Assembly: GCA_027620655.1 (NCBI GenBank)
Contig: JAQCDS010000003.1
Span: forward strand, 136,449 to 200,448
DNA length: 64,000 nucleotides
Direction of reading: 5' to 3'
From: Bacteroidota bacterium
GTDB lineage: Bacteria; Bacteroidota; Bacteroidia; Flavobacteriales; Flavobacteriaceae
Position numbers and translations under genes: made by a program
In this document: in pieces, positions 20,049-29,336 of the stretch
Numbering within the stretch: the stretch's first letter is position 1
How the letters are laid out: each line of letters starts with the position of its first letter
The notes under the pieces: generated by a model
Database searches by the model: none
Told to the model about the DNA's origin: nothing
Seen by the model: the letters and a program-made list of their open reading frames with translations, nothing else

Positions 20049-21159
20049 AATATTATTAATTATTCCATTACCTCCGCCAATTCATGGGGTAACAATGGCA
20101 AATGATATAATAAAGAATTGTAAAGATTTCAATTTTGAATTTGATACAAAATTTGTTGATTATAGTTTTGTAAGAGAAATCAATGAAATAGGTGGGTTTT
20201 CTATGAAAAAAGGATGGATTTATATTAAACATTTAGTAAATACTTTTAAAACTGTTTTTAAATTCAAACCTGATGTAATTTATTTTACCATTGCTCCTGT
20301 AGGAGGCGCATTTATTAGAGACGCTATATTTGTTAATTTATTGAAGTTGTTTTTTAATAAGAGGGTTGTTTTACATTTCCATGGGAAAGGTATTTATAAA
20401 GAAATGAAAAAATCAAAAGCATTATCATTCCTGTATAATTTAACATTTTCAAATACATACATCATTTTACTCTCAAATCTTTTGAAAAATGATCTTAAGC
20501 TAGTTAGGTCTAAGCACAATTTATTTTTTATACCAAATGGTATTAAACCAATTAAACATAAAGGCATAAAACAAAGCAAATTAAACCCAATTAAGCTTCT
20601 ATACCTTTCCAACTTAATTGAATCCAAGGGAGTAATAATTTTGTTAAAAGCAATATCACAAATTGTTTCTCAAGGGTATGATAATTTCAGTATTAGTTTT
20701 GTCGGTAAGCCATCAAAGAGTATAACCGAAACAATATTTAATCAAGAAGTAGAAAAATATAATCTAAATAAACATGTAAATTACTTAGGCCCTAAATATG
20801 GAGATGAAAAGTATGATATCCTTAAGAATTCAGATATCTTCGTTTTCCCAACTTATAAAGATTGTTTTCCTCTTGTTTTACTCGAAGCGATGCAAAGTAA
20901 GTTAGCAATTATATCAACTTACGAAGGTGCCATACCTGAAATTATTGATAATAATATAAATGGAATTCTCTGTAGAAAAAAAAGTGTTGATGATTTAGTT
21001 TTAAATATTATAAAACTACTCGAAAACCCAGAGTTAATTAATAAACTTGGAGATAACGCTTACGAAAAATTCGAAAAGCATTATACCGCAGAAAAGTTTG
21101 AAAGCAGATTAATTAAAACATTTAATGAAATTCTACAAAAAGATGAGTTTAGAGGATAA
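20014..21159 (+). CDS. GT4-type glycosyltransferase
   Basis: PLPPPIHGVTMAN, VLHFHGKG, LLYLSNLIESKGVIILLKA, DIFVFPTYKDCFPLVLLEAMQSKLAIISTYEGAIPEII. True start may be the ATG at 20023. Confidence 0.9.
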   Translation: MLFMKENKRKYKILLIIPLPPPIHGVTMANDIIKNCKDFNFEFDTKFVDYSFVREINEIGGFSMKKGWIYIKHLVNTFKTVFKFKPDVIYFTIAPVGGAFIRDAIFVNLLKLFFNKRVVLHFHGKGIYKEMKKSKALSFLYNLTFSNTYIILLSNLLKNDLKLVRSKHNLFFIPNGIKPIKHKGIKQSKLNPIKLLYLSNLIESKGVIILLKAISQIVSQGYDNFSISFVGKPSKSITETIFNQEVEKYNLNKHVNYLGPKYGDEKYDILKNSDIFVFPTYKDCFPLVLLEAMQSKLAIISTYEGAIPEIIDNNINGILCRKKSVDDLVLNIIKLLENPELINKLGDNAYEKFEKHYTAEKFESRLIKTFNEILQKDEFRG

Positions 21160-22483
21160 ATTATATAGACTTCTAAGAATATATAAAAACTTACCTTTAC
21201 CAATAAAGCATGTTTTAGGGTTATCTTATAGACTAATTCCGAATAAATTTAAATATGGAAGTTTTTATTTTGAATATTTAAAAAGAATAAAGTCTAATGA
21301 AAATTATTCAAAAACCCTTCAAAATCAGTTAAAATTCAATATAGATAATATACCTTTTTATAAATCCATTAATTCTACGAATATTCAAGATTTCCCAATA
21401 ATAAACAAAGAGATTATTAAATTGAAATTTAATGATTTTATTAATTCTCAAAATAAGAATATTCTCAAAACAAATACTGGAGGCTCAAGCGGCACTCCTT
21501 TTGAGTTTTATATTGAAAAAGGAGTAACACGCCCCAAAGAGAAAGCACATTTTAATTGGTATTGGGGGCAATTTGGCTTTAAGCCGAATGATAAAGTTTT
21601 AATGATTAGAGGTGAGGCGCTTTCTAATAATAAACTATATGAATACCAAGCCATAGAAAATAGGCTGGCTTTATCTTGCTATCTTCTTAATGAAGCAAAT
21701 ATGAGAGAAGTTGTTAGTGCAATTAACAAGTTTAAACCAAAATATATTCACGCATACCCATCTGCATTAAAAAGCTTTATAGACATTGTAAAGCAAAGCA
21801 AAGAAATACTTAAAGTAGATATTAAAGTGATATTTTTAGGGTCTGAAGGATTATTAAATAAGGACAGAAACTATATTGAATTGTTTTTTAACTCAAAAGT
21901 AGCACACTGGTATGGTCATTCAGAGAGGTTAATTCATGCAGGTAATTGCCCCTATTCTAATGAATTTCATATTTTTGATTTTTATGGATATGCAGAATTG
22001 GTTGACGATACGAATGAAGTCATTACTGAAGTGGAAAAAAAAGGAAGAATCATTGCTACGGGATATGACAATAAAGTTATGCCATTAGTTAGATATGATA
22101 CAGGTGATGAAGCAGAATATTCTAAAAATATCACTTGTAAATGTGGGTTTAAAGGCAGAAGTTTTAAAAATATATATGGAAGAACTCAAGATTACATTTA
22201 TTTAATTGATAAAACTAAGGTATCACTAACGGCTTTTATTTTCGGACAACATTTTGAAGAGTTTGCAGTTATTAAGGAACTGCAAATAGAACAACATAAT
22301 TATGGTGCAATAGACGTTAGAATTGTATTACATAAAGAAAAGAGTATCGATTCGTTTAAATTTATAAATAAATTAAAGAATTCCGTGGATAATAAATTGG
22401 ATATCTCATTAATATTTGTAGAGTTTATTCCAAAAACACCTAGAGGGAAACAGATTTCCCTAATACAAAAAATAAAAGAATAA
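21125..22483 (+). CDS. phenylacetate-CoA ligase/CapK-like adenylate-forming protein
   Basis: NTGGSSGTPFEFYI, HAYPSALKSFIDI, LGSEGLL, PLVRYDTGDEAEY, CKCGFKGRSFKNIYGRTQDYI. Confidence 0.85.
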   Translation: MKFYKKMSLEDKLYRLLRIYKNLPLPIKHVLGLSYRLIPNKFKYGSFYFEYLKRIKSNENYSKTLQNQLKFNIDNIPFYKSINSTNIQDFPIINKEIIKLKFNDFINSQNKNILKTNTGGSSGTPFEFYIEKGVTRPKEKAHFNWYWGQFGFKPNDKVLMIRGEALSNNKLYEYQAIENRLALSCYLLNEANMREVVSAINKFKPKYIHAYPSALKSFIDIVKQSKEILKVDIKVIFLGSEGLLNKDRNYIELFFNSKVAHWYGHSERLIHAGNCPYSNEFHIFDFYGYAELVDDTNEVITEVEKKGRIIATGYDNKVMPLVRYDTGDEAEYSKNITCKCGFKGRSFKNIYGRTQDYIYLIDKTKVSLTAFIFGQHFEEFAVIKELQIEQHNYGAIDVRIVLHKEKSIDSFKFINKLKNSVDNKLDISLIFVEFIPKTPRGKQISLIQKIKE

Positions 22484-22502
22484 TTACTAAATAAATGGTT
22501 TT

Positions 22503-23633
22503 ATGAAAAAAATAATCTTATTACTAATCTTATCTATATTTTCCTGTAAAGAAGAAAAATCTAAGCCAAATAACTTACCTGAAAAGACAGAGATAAATAT
22601 AAGCTCTTTTGAAAGGCAAGGTATGGAGTTATTAAAAAACAATGACTTTAGAAATTGGGATACTAATGCAAAACCAACCAATTGGGATATAAACGAAGAT
22701 TTTGAAATTCCAGAAGATTATGTTGTTGATAGAGACACACTAGATTTATTGCTTAAGGGCCATAAAGACAAACGCATTTACATTAAGCAAGCTGTAAATG
22801 TAGAACCCAACTCATATTACATACTTGAAGGAGATATTGGGACACAATTAAGACATGGCAGTTATACAGGTTTTATGGTCTCTACAGAAGAAGGAAAGCT
22901 TCTTGGTAAAAGGATATTTGATATTAGAGGGGAACAAGAGTCTAAAGTTGTTTTTAATTCTAATCGCTTTGATAAAGTTAACTGTTATATTGGCTTTATT
23001 AATGAAGGAATCGGCGAAATCAGTATCAAATCAATTTCTCTTAAAAAATTAGATATAAATAATTCAGTTTTCAAATCGATAGTTGCCCAAGATTTTTTTA
23101 ACATACTAGATTTGAATTTTGATGATGGTGAAAATTTTGATGTTAGCATATCAAAATTAATGGAAAATATAAGCGACATTATTTTATCTTCTCAAAAAAA
23201 TGATACTTTAAACATGAAGAGGAAAGATCAATTACTGTTAGATTTAAAGGAGCCATCCTTTTTAAAGACCTTTCTTCAGGAACCCTCTGATAAAGCCACT
23301 AAATCATATGCTTCTAAATTGGTTTTTAGCGGTAATGAGATATTTGATTATTTTAATATTGGATCAAGGGTTATCGAGTTTCGTACCAATAACAAAAGAG
23401 TTCATCTTGCTTTAATGTATTACAATCCTTATTTAAATGAATGGGTAACTATAGATCCTTTATATAATTCTAAAATTAATGCGAATTCAAACTTAGAATC
23501 AATTACAAAGGATCAGGTTTTACCAGCAAACTACGGTGGCTTAATTACAAATGATATAGATGGATTATTACAAAAATATAATTCTTCTAAAGCAATAATT
23601 CAAAAAGAAACAATAATGGGTTATCCATTTTAA
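22503..23633 (+). CDS. predicted lipoprotein: beta-sandwich-like N-terminal half plus degenerate transglutaminase-like C-terminal region
   Basis: Lipobox ILSIFSCKEEK; NNDFRNWDTNAKPTNWDI resembles carbohydrate-binding-type openings; GNEIFDYFNIGSRVIEF...VHLALMYYNPYLNEWVTIDPLYN matches the His/Asp part of a transglutaminase core. Confidence 0.5.
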   Translation: MKKIILLLILSIFSCKEEKSKPNNLPEKTEINISSFERQGMELLKNNDFRNWDTNAKPTNWDINEDFEIPEDYVVDRDTLDLLLKGHKDKRIYIKQAVNVEPNSYYILEGDIGTQLRHGSYTGFMVSTEEGKLLGKRIFDIRGEQESKVVFNSNRFDKVNCYIGFINEGIGEISIKSISLKKLDINNSVFKSIVAQDFFNILDLNFDDGENFDVSISKLMENISDIILSSQKNDTLNMKRKDQLLLDLKEPSFLKTFLQEPSDKATKSYASKLVFSGNEIFDYFNIGSRVIEFRTNNKRVHLALMYYNPYLNEWVTIDPLYNSKINANSNLESITKDQVLPANYGGLITNDIDGLLQKYNSSKAIIQKETIMGYPF

Positions 23634-23636
23634 TAA

Positions 23637-25784
23637 ATGAAACAAGTAATACAAAATTTTAAGACAGGAGAGCTATATGTTGATGATGTGCCTATGCCAT
23701 CAATAACAAACGGAATGGTACTTGTAGACAATAAGTTCTCGCTAATTAGTGCAGGAACCGAAAGAGGCACTGTAAAAGTTGGTAAGGCCAATTTATTAGG
23801 TAAGGCAAAGCAACGCCCAGATTTAGTAGCACAAGTACTCCAAAACGTAAAAAAGGAGGGTCTAAAAGCCACTTTAGATAAGGTTAAAACCAAACTGGAT
23901 TCCTTAAAAGCATTGGGTTACAGTACATCAGGTGTTGTTAGAGCGTCAATGGATAAAAAAGGATTGTTTAAACCTGGAGATAGAGTGGCTTGTGCAGGTC
24001 AAGATTTTGCTTCACATTCCGAGTTGGTATCTATTCCTCAAAACTTAATTGCCAAAATACCAGACAATGTATCTTTTGAGGATGCAAGTTATACAACTTT
24101 AGGCGCTATAGCATTACAAGGCGTAAGGCAGTGTGACCCAACATTAGGAGATAATGTTTGTGTGATTGGCTTAGGACTATTAGGACAAATAACTTGCCAG
24201 TTATTAAAAGCAAACGGTTGTAATGTTTTTGGAATCGACTTGTCAGAAAGACTTGTAAATTTAGCTAAAGATATTTCGGCAGATGAAGCTATGTTGCGTA
24301 ACAACGCTCATTTAATAGCATCAATCGATGATTTTACCAATGGTTATGGTTTTGATAGCGTTATTATTACTGCTGCTGCACCATCCAACGACCCAATAGA
24401 ATTATCAGCCGAAATATCACGTAAAAAAGGTAAAGTTATTGTAGTGGGTGCTGTGAAAATGGATGTGCCAAGAGACCCTCATTTTTATAGAAAAGAACTA
24501 GAGTTAAAATTATCATGCTCTTATGGACCAGGACGCTATGATGTGAATTATGAGGATAACGGGAACGATTATCCTTATGCTTATGTAAGGTGGACAGAGC
24601 AAAGAAATATGGAGGCTTTTTTAAAGCTTATATCTAATGGAGGCATTAACTTAAAACCATTAACTTCTCATGTTTTTGATATAGAAGCAGCAGAAAAGGC
24701 ATACGATATTGTTTTAGGAAAAACAGAAGAACCTTCAATAGGAATTTTATTGAAATATCCTAGCGAAGAAAAATCAAGGTACAAGACAAACTTTAAATTG
24801 AGTGAGAACCCGATTGGCAATATTAATGTAGGTTTTATTGGTGCAGGTAGTTTTGCACAAAGCTATTTAATTCCAAATGTAAAATTAGCAGGAGCTTCTT
24901 TAGATACTGTAGTAACTTCTAAAGGGATTACCTCTAAAAATGTAGCAGAGAAATTTAAGTTTAACAACTCATCGTCTTTAGCAAAGGAAGTTTTAGAAAA
25001 CAAACAAATTAACACCATATTTGTTGCAACACCGCATAATTCTCACGCAACATATGTTAAGGATGCACTGGCGAACAATAAGAATGTGTTTGTCGAAAAA
25101 CCTTTAGCAATGAACCTAAGTGAACTAAAGGAGATAGAAAAGGTCTATTCGACATCTAAAGGACAATTAATGGTTGGCTTTAATAGACGATTTGCTCAAG
25201 TCTCTACCGAATTAAAAAACGCATTCGATGGCTTATCTGAACCTATTTTTGTAAATATTAGGGTTAATGCAGGATTTATTCCTAAGGAACATTGGACACA
25301 AAACCCTAATATTGGAGGTGGAAGAATTATTGGAGAAATGTGTCACTTTATTGACTTGATGCAGTATTACACGAGTTCGGAGCCCATAAGGGTATTTGCT
25401 GAAAGCATTGACACCTCCAATGAAAAAATGAATACTGATGATAATATATCTATTGTTGTGAAATTTAAAAATGGCTCGGTCGGAAATTTGGTTTATTTAG
25501 CTAATGGAGATAAATCCTTACCTAAAGAATTAATTGAAGTATTTGGTGGTGGTATTGTTGGTAGAATACACGATTTTAGGCTAGGAGAGTTGCATTCAAG
25601 AAATAAGGTTAAAAAAATAAAATCGCCTTCTAAAGGTCATAAACAGGAAGTAATGGCATTTGTGGAAGCATTAAAAAATGAGAAACCATCGCCAATTAGC
25701 TTTGAATCCATACGATTAACAACCTTAACCACGTTTAAGATTATTGATAGTTTAAGAACAGGGCTACCCCAGCATATTGACTAA
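23637..25784 (+). CDS. bi-domain oxidoreductase (zinc-type alcohol dehydrogenase + Gfo/Idh/MocA)
   Basis: SLISAGTERGTVKVGKANLLGKAKQRPDLV, VIGLGLLGQITCQLLKANGCNVFGID; second half NVGFIGAGSFAQSYLIPN, NVFVEKPLAMNLSELKEIE, GGGRIIGEMCHFIDLMQYY. Confidence 0.93.
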   Translation: MKQVIQNFKTGELYVDDVPMPSITNGMVLVDNKFSLISAGTERGTVKVGKANLLGKAKQRPDLVAQVLQNVKKEGLKATLDKVKTKLDSLKALGYSTSGVVRASMDKKGLFKPGDRVACAGQDFASHSELVSIPQNLIAKIPDNVSFEDASYTTLGAIALQGVRQCDPTLGDNVCVIGLGLLGQITCQLLKANGCNVFGIDLSERLVNLAKDISADEAMLRNNAHLIASIDDFTNGYGFDSVIITAAAPSNDPIELSAEISRKKGKVIVVGAVKMDVPRDPHFYRKELELKLSCSYGPGRYDVNYEDNGNDYPYAYVRWTEQRNMEAFLKLISNGGINLKPLTSHVFDIEAAEKAYDIVLGKTEEPSIGILLKYPSEEKSRYKTNFKLSENPIGNINVGFIGAGSFAQSYLIPNVKLAGASLDTVVTSKGITSKNVAEKFKFNNSSSLAKEVLENKQINTIFVATPHNSHATYVKDALANNKNVFVEKPLAMNLSELKEIEKVYSTSKGQLMVGFNRRFAQVSTELKNAFDGLSEPIFVNIRVNAGFIPKEHWTQNPNIGGGRIIGEMCHFIDLMQYYTSSEPIRVFAESIDTSNEKMNTDDNISIVVKFKNGSVGNLVYLANGDKSLPKELIEVFGGGIVGRIHDFRLGELHSRNKVKKIKSPSKGHKQEVMAFVEALKNEKPSPISFESIRLTTLTTFKIIDSLRTGLPQHID

Positions 25785-26997
25785 TGTTTTAAGTAAATAT
25801 AACCCACAAAAAATCCATTTTGCACTGCTAATTGGATTAGCAATATTAATCCCTTCAGGATTTTATAATTTTGAAGGTCTAATTATTGCTTTATTGCTTG
25901 CTAATTGGTTATTTGGTTTGAAAGGATATAGTAAACTTGTAAATATTCCAAAAAGCACAATACTTTTGAGTGCTTTTTTTGCACTTTATATGTTTGGCCT
26001 TTTGTTTACAAGTGATATTAGCGGTCAAACCAAAGCAATTACAAAGCATTTAGCATATGTTTTAATTCCTTTTTCGTTTATTGGATTTTCCCTTGACGCC
26101 GTGAATTTAGAAAGGGTAAAAAAAGTTTTTATTTGGAGTACAATAGCGTTTGTTCTAGTTGCTTTTGTATACGCATTTTTCGACTATTTAAATACAGGGA
26201 AAAGCACTATTTATGTACATGATTCTGTTCAAAGTAAGTTTACTTATTATGGATTGACAAGAGTTTTTGATGATTGGCATCCAACATATATATCTTTTTT
26301 TTGTAATCTATCGTTTATCTTTGCATACAATATATATTTTCTCAGGAAAAAGTATCTCTTAAGTTTTTTAATTGGAGCGGTATTAGCGTTAAGCATTTCA
26401 CTTTTGAACTCCTTTATTGGCATTATTACTTTTGGATTTCTAACATCTTTCTTTTTTATAAGATTGTTTAAAAAATCGGCGGCAAAAATTTTAGCTTCAA
26501 GCGCAATATTGGCGCTTGCCTTTTTATTTTATCATTATAACCCATTGAATCTTAGTAAGATTGAGAAGTTTAAAAAAACCAGTATTAGCTTTACGGACGG
26601 TAAAGAAAGCAGGAATATATTAAACCTACGATTAGCAAAATGGGAATCTTCGTATAAGCTGTTTTTAACATCGCCTTTAGTAGGAGTGTCTGCTGGAGAT
26701 TATAGAAACGAGGTTGTGAAGATTTACGAAAAAGAAGGATATGAATATGCAGCGGAGCATCGCTATTCTTCACATAACCAATATTTATATTTTTTAGCAA
26801 GTTTTGGAATAATTGGATTTATTTTGTTTTTGTTTGTTTTATTTTACCCATTACGCTATAAGGGTCAAATATCTTTATTCATTTTTGTATTTTCATTATT
26901 TTGTTTAACAGAAGATATGCTTCTTAGGCAACAAGGCATGGTTGCTTTTACATTTTTTTATGTCATTCTACAAACCAAAAAAATATCTGATGATTAA
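25777..26997 (+). CDS. O-antigen ligase (WaaL-like) family membrane protein
   Basis: Polytopic; NLRLAKWESSYKLFLTSPLVGVSAGDYRNEVV...YSSHNQYLYFLASFGIIGFILFLF. Confidence 0.78.
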   Translation: MTNVLSKYNPQKIHFALLIGLAILIPSGFYNFEGLIIALLLANWLFGLKGYSKLVNIPKSTILLSAFFALYMFGLLFTSDISGQTKAITKHLAYVLIPFSFIGFSLDAVNLERVKKVFIWSTIAFVLVAFVYAFFDYLNTGKSTIYVHDSVQSKFTYYGLTRVFDDWHPTYISFFCNLSFIFAYNIYFLRKKYLLSFLIGAVLALSISLLNSFIGIITFGFLTSFFFIRLFKKSAAKILASSAILALAFLFYHYNPLNLSKIEKFKKTSISFTDGKESRNILNLRLAKWESSYKLFLTSPLVGVSAGDYRNEVVKIYEKEGYEYAAEHRYSSHNQYLYFLASFGIIGFILFLFVLFYPLRYKGQISLFIFVFSLFCLTEDMLLRQQGMVAFTFFYVILQTKKISDD

Positions 26998-28195
26998 TTT
27001 AAGGAAAATAATAAGCACACTTTTAATATTTGATTTCCTTGCATTAACACTTTTGGGTAAAGGTTACTCGAAACTCCAAATTTTAGAGTTTGGATTATAT
27101 GCGCATGATCTTTTACTTATTATTTTAGCGCTTATATGTATTCTCAAATTTAATTGGAAACAAAACAGAGTTTATGCCATTGAGCTCATTCTTGCAATTT
27201 CAATAGTATATGTGTTAGTTTCTTTATGGAAGATAGATTTTAATTTTACTTCTCCTAAAATCTTTTATATAATTAGGCAATATGCAATAGTTGGATACTT
27301 TGGAATTTTTTATGTAATCACCAAGTTTTTATTTGAGGAAAAGAAATTTTTAAAGGTCTGGTTAAATTTGATTTTTTTGTTAAGTGTTGGTTGTTTTCTC
27401 ATACAGTTATTAAATATTATATATCTATATTTTTGTTCAGACCGTATTATATATCTAACAAAAAATGCGTTCTCACCAATTATTTCTCTTGGTTTAATTG
27501 TAATTAATAGTGCTATTTTAGCAAGCAACAGATACGATAGAAAAATAAAGTTATTTAGCAGTCTTATAACCTTTTTAATCTCAATTTCAATTCACCATGA
27601 TTCATTATACCTTGCCTTATTTATTATATGGGCATTATACTTTTTTATTCATTTAAGCAAGAATAAAAAAAAATTTAGTGTAATAGTATCAATAATTCTA
27701 GTAGGGCTTTTATTCGTCCTACTCCCATCGTTCAACGATGTTAATGCGCATTGGAGATTAATTTATTGGCAGGCGGTTGTTGAACAAATAGTTGAAAATT
27801 ATTTTATTTTAGGCGATGGCTTTGGAATTCAATATATCAGTGATAAAACTATTGAAAAACTCAATCAATTAATGATTTCGAAGGGACATATCAATACTCT
27901 CATTACAGAGGGAGAAAAGTATACAACTGGAGCTCATAATTCCTTTTTGTCATTTGCACAGCATCTGGGGGCGGTATCAGTTTTTTTGCTTTTTTACCCC
28001 CTCATCATTAGAATTAAAGATTTAAAAATAAGGGATAATACGGACTTGATTTTCTTAATTCTATCGATATCGGGGATGTCAGTATTTTCATTTTTTAATG
28101 TATTACTAGAATTGCCTCATTCCTCTTCATTATATTGGTTGGTATTCTTTGCATTAATTTATTACAATAAAAACACAAAGATTGAAAATATATAA
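26990..28195 (+). CDS. O-antigen polymerase/ligase-like membrane protein, paralog of 18843-20048
   Basis: NAHWRLIYWQAVVEQIVENYFILGDGFGIQYIS...GAHNSFLSFAQHLGAVSVFLLF. ATG 26990 (ATGATTAA overlap) preferred over 26942. Confidence 0.68.
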   Translation: MINLRKIISTLLIFDFLALTLLGKGYSKLQILEFGLYAHDLLLIILALICILKFNWKQNRVYAIELILAISIVYVLVSLWKIDFNFTSPKIFYIIRQYAIVGYFGIFYVITKFLFEEKKFLKVWLNLIFLLSVGCFLIQLLNIIYLYFCSDRIIYLTKNAFSPIISLGLIVINSAILASNRYDRKIKLFSSLITFLISISIHHDSLYLALFIIWALYFFIHLSKNKKKFSVIVSIILVGLLFVLLPSFNDVNAHWRLIYWQAVVEQIVENYFILGDGFGIQYISDKTIEKLNQLMISKGHINTLITEGEKYTTGAHNSFLSFAQHLGAVSVFLLFYPLIIRIKDLKIRDNTDLIFLILSISGMSVFSFFNVLLELPHSSSLYWLVFFALIYYNKNTKIENI

Positions 28196-29336
28196 CAGTT
28201 TTACTTTATTAAAAAATTATTGTGAAAATCAATCATTTAAAGGTTGGGACCCGTACGATGGCCTCAACAGTTGGGTGATACAAAAAACGCCTTTAGGCAA
28301 ATCAAGATTCTTTAGACTGGCTTGGATACAATTGTTCAAACGAAACCCTATAAATCTAAGACCTCTATTTGGAATAAAAAAAGACTATAACCCAAAAGGA
28401 CTTGGTTTATTCTTAATAGGGTATTGCAACCTATATACTAAAGAAAATAAAAAAGAGTATTTAGAAAAAATACAATTTTTATCTAATAAGATATTGGAGC
28501 TAAAATCAGAAGGATATTCAGGTGCCTGTTGGGGTTATAATTTTGATTGGCAGGCAAGAGCATTTTTCCAGCCTAAATACACACCTACAGTAGTCGCAAC
28601 ATCCTTTATTGTGGAAGCTTTATTACAAGCTTACAAAATAACAAGAGATATAAAACTAATTGAAACAGCTACTAGCGCATCACATTTTATTTTAAAAGAT
28701 TTAAACAAGACACATGATGTGCAAAGGAATTACACTCTTTCATATTCTCCCAAAGACAAAACTCAAGTCTTTAATGCGGGGCTTCTTGGGGCCAAAACCT
28801 TAGTTTTAATCTATGAGCACACAAATGAGGAATACTTATTAAGTGAAGCCAAAAAAATTGTAGATTATGTCTGTTCTAAACAAAACCAAGACGGCTCATG
28901 GGCGTATGGTACGCTTCATTTTCATCAATGGATAGACAACTTTCATACAGGATACAACTTAGAGTGTATTTATGTATACCAAAAGATTTCTGGTGATGCT
29001 TCGTTTCAAACATATATTAATAAAGGATTAAGATATTATCTGGAAAATTTCTTTACTCAAGAAGGGTTGTCTAAATACTACAACAACAAAACCTACCCAA
29101 TAGACATTCATGCCCCTGCGCAATTAGTTGTAACTTTAGCTAAAATGGGTATACTTGATGCACATAAGGATTTGGCTGAGAGCGTTTTGGGATGGACAAT
29201 TAAAAATATGCAGTCCAAAAAGGGCTACTTTTATTATCAAAAACGTCGGATTTTATCTTCTAAAATTCCCTATATCAGATGGGCCCAGTCTTGGATGTTT
29301 TATGCCCTTAGCTATTATGAAATTAAAATGCCATGA
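28182..29336 (+). CDS. alpha-toroid/prenyltransferase-like protein associated with polysaccharide biosynthesis
   Basis: Repeated helix-rich units; SKQNQDGSWAYGTLHFHQWIDNFHTGYNLECI resembles QW-type motifs of alpha-toroid proteins; TTG start. Confidence 0.5.
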   Translation: MKIYNSFTLLKNYCENQSFKGWDPYDGLNSWVIQKTPLGKSRFFRLAWIQLFKRNPINLRPLFGIKKDYNPKGLGLFLIGYCNLYTKENKKEYLEKIQFLSNKILELKSEGYSGACWGYNFDWQARAFFQPKYTPTVVATSFIVEALLQAYKITRDIKLIETATSASHFILKDLNKTHDVQRNYTLSYSPKDKTQVFNAGLLGAKTLVLIYEHTNEEYLLSEAKKIVDYVCSKQNQDGSWAYGTLHFHQWIDNFHTGYNLECIYVYQKISGDASFQTYINKGLRYYLENFFTQEGLSKYYNNKTYPIDIHAPAQLVVTLAKMGILDAHKDLAESVLGWTIKNMQSKKGYFYYQKRRILSSKIPYIRWAQSWMFYALSYYEIKMP

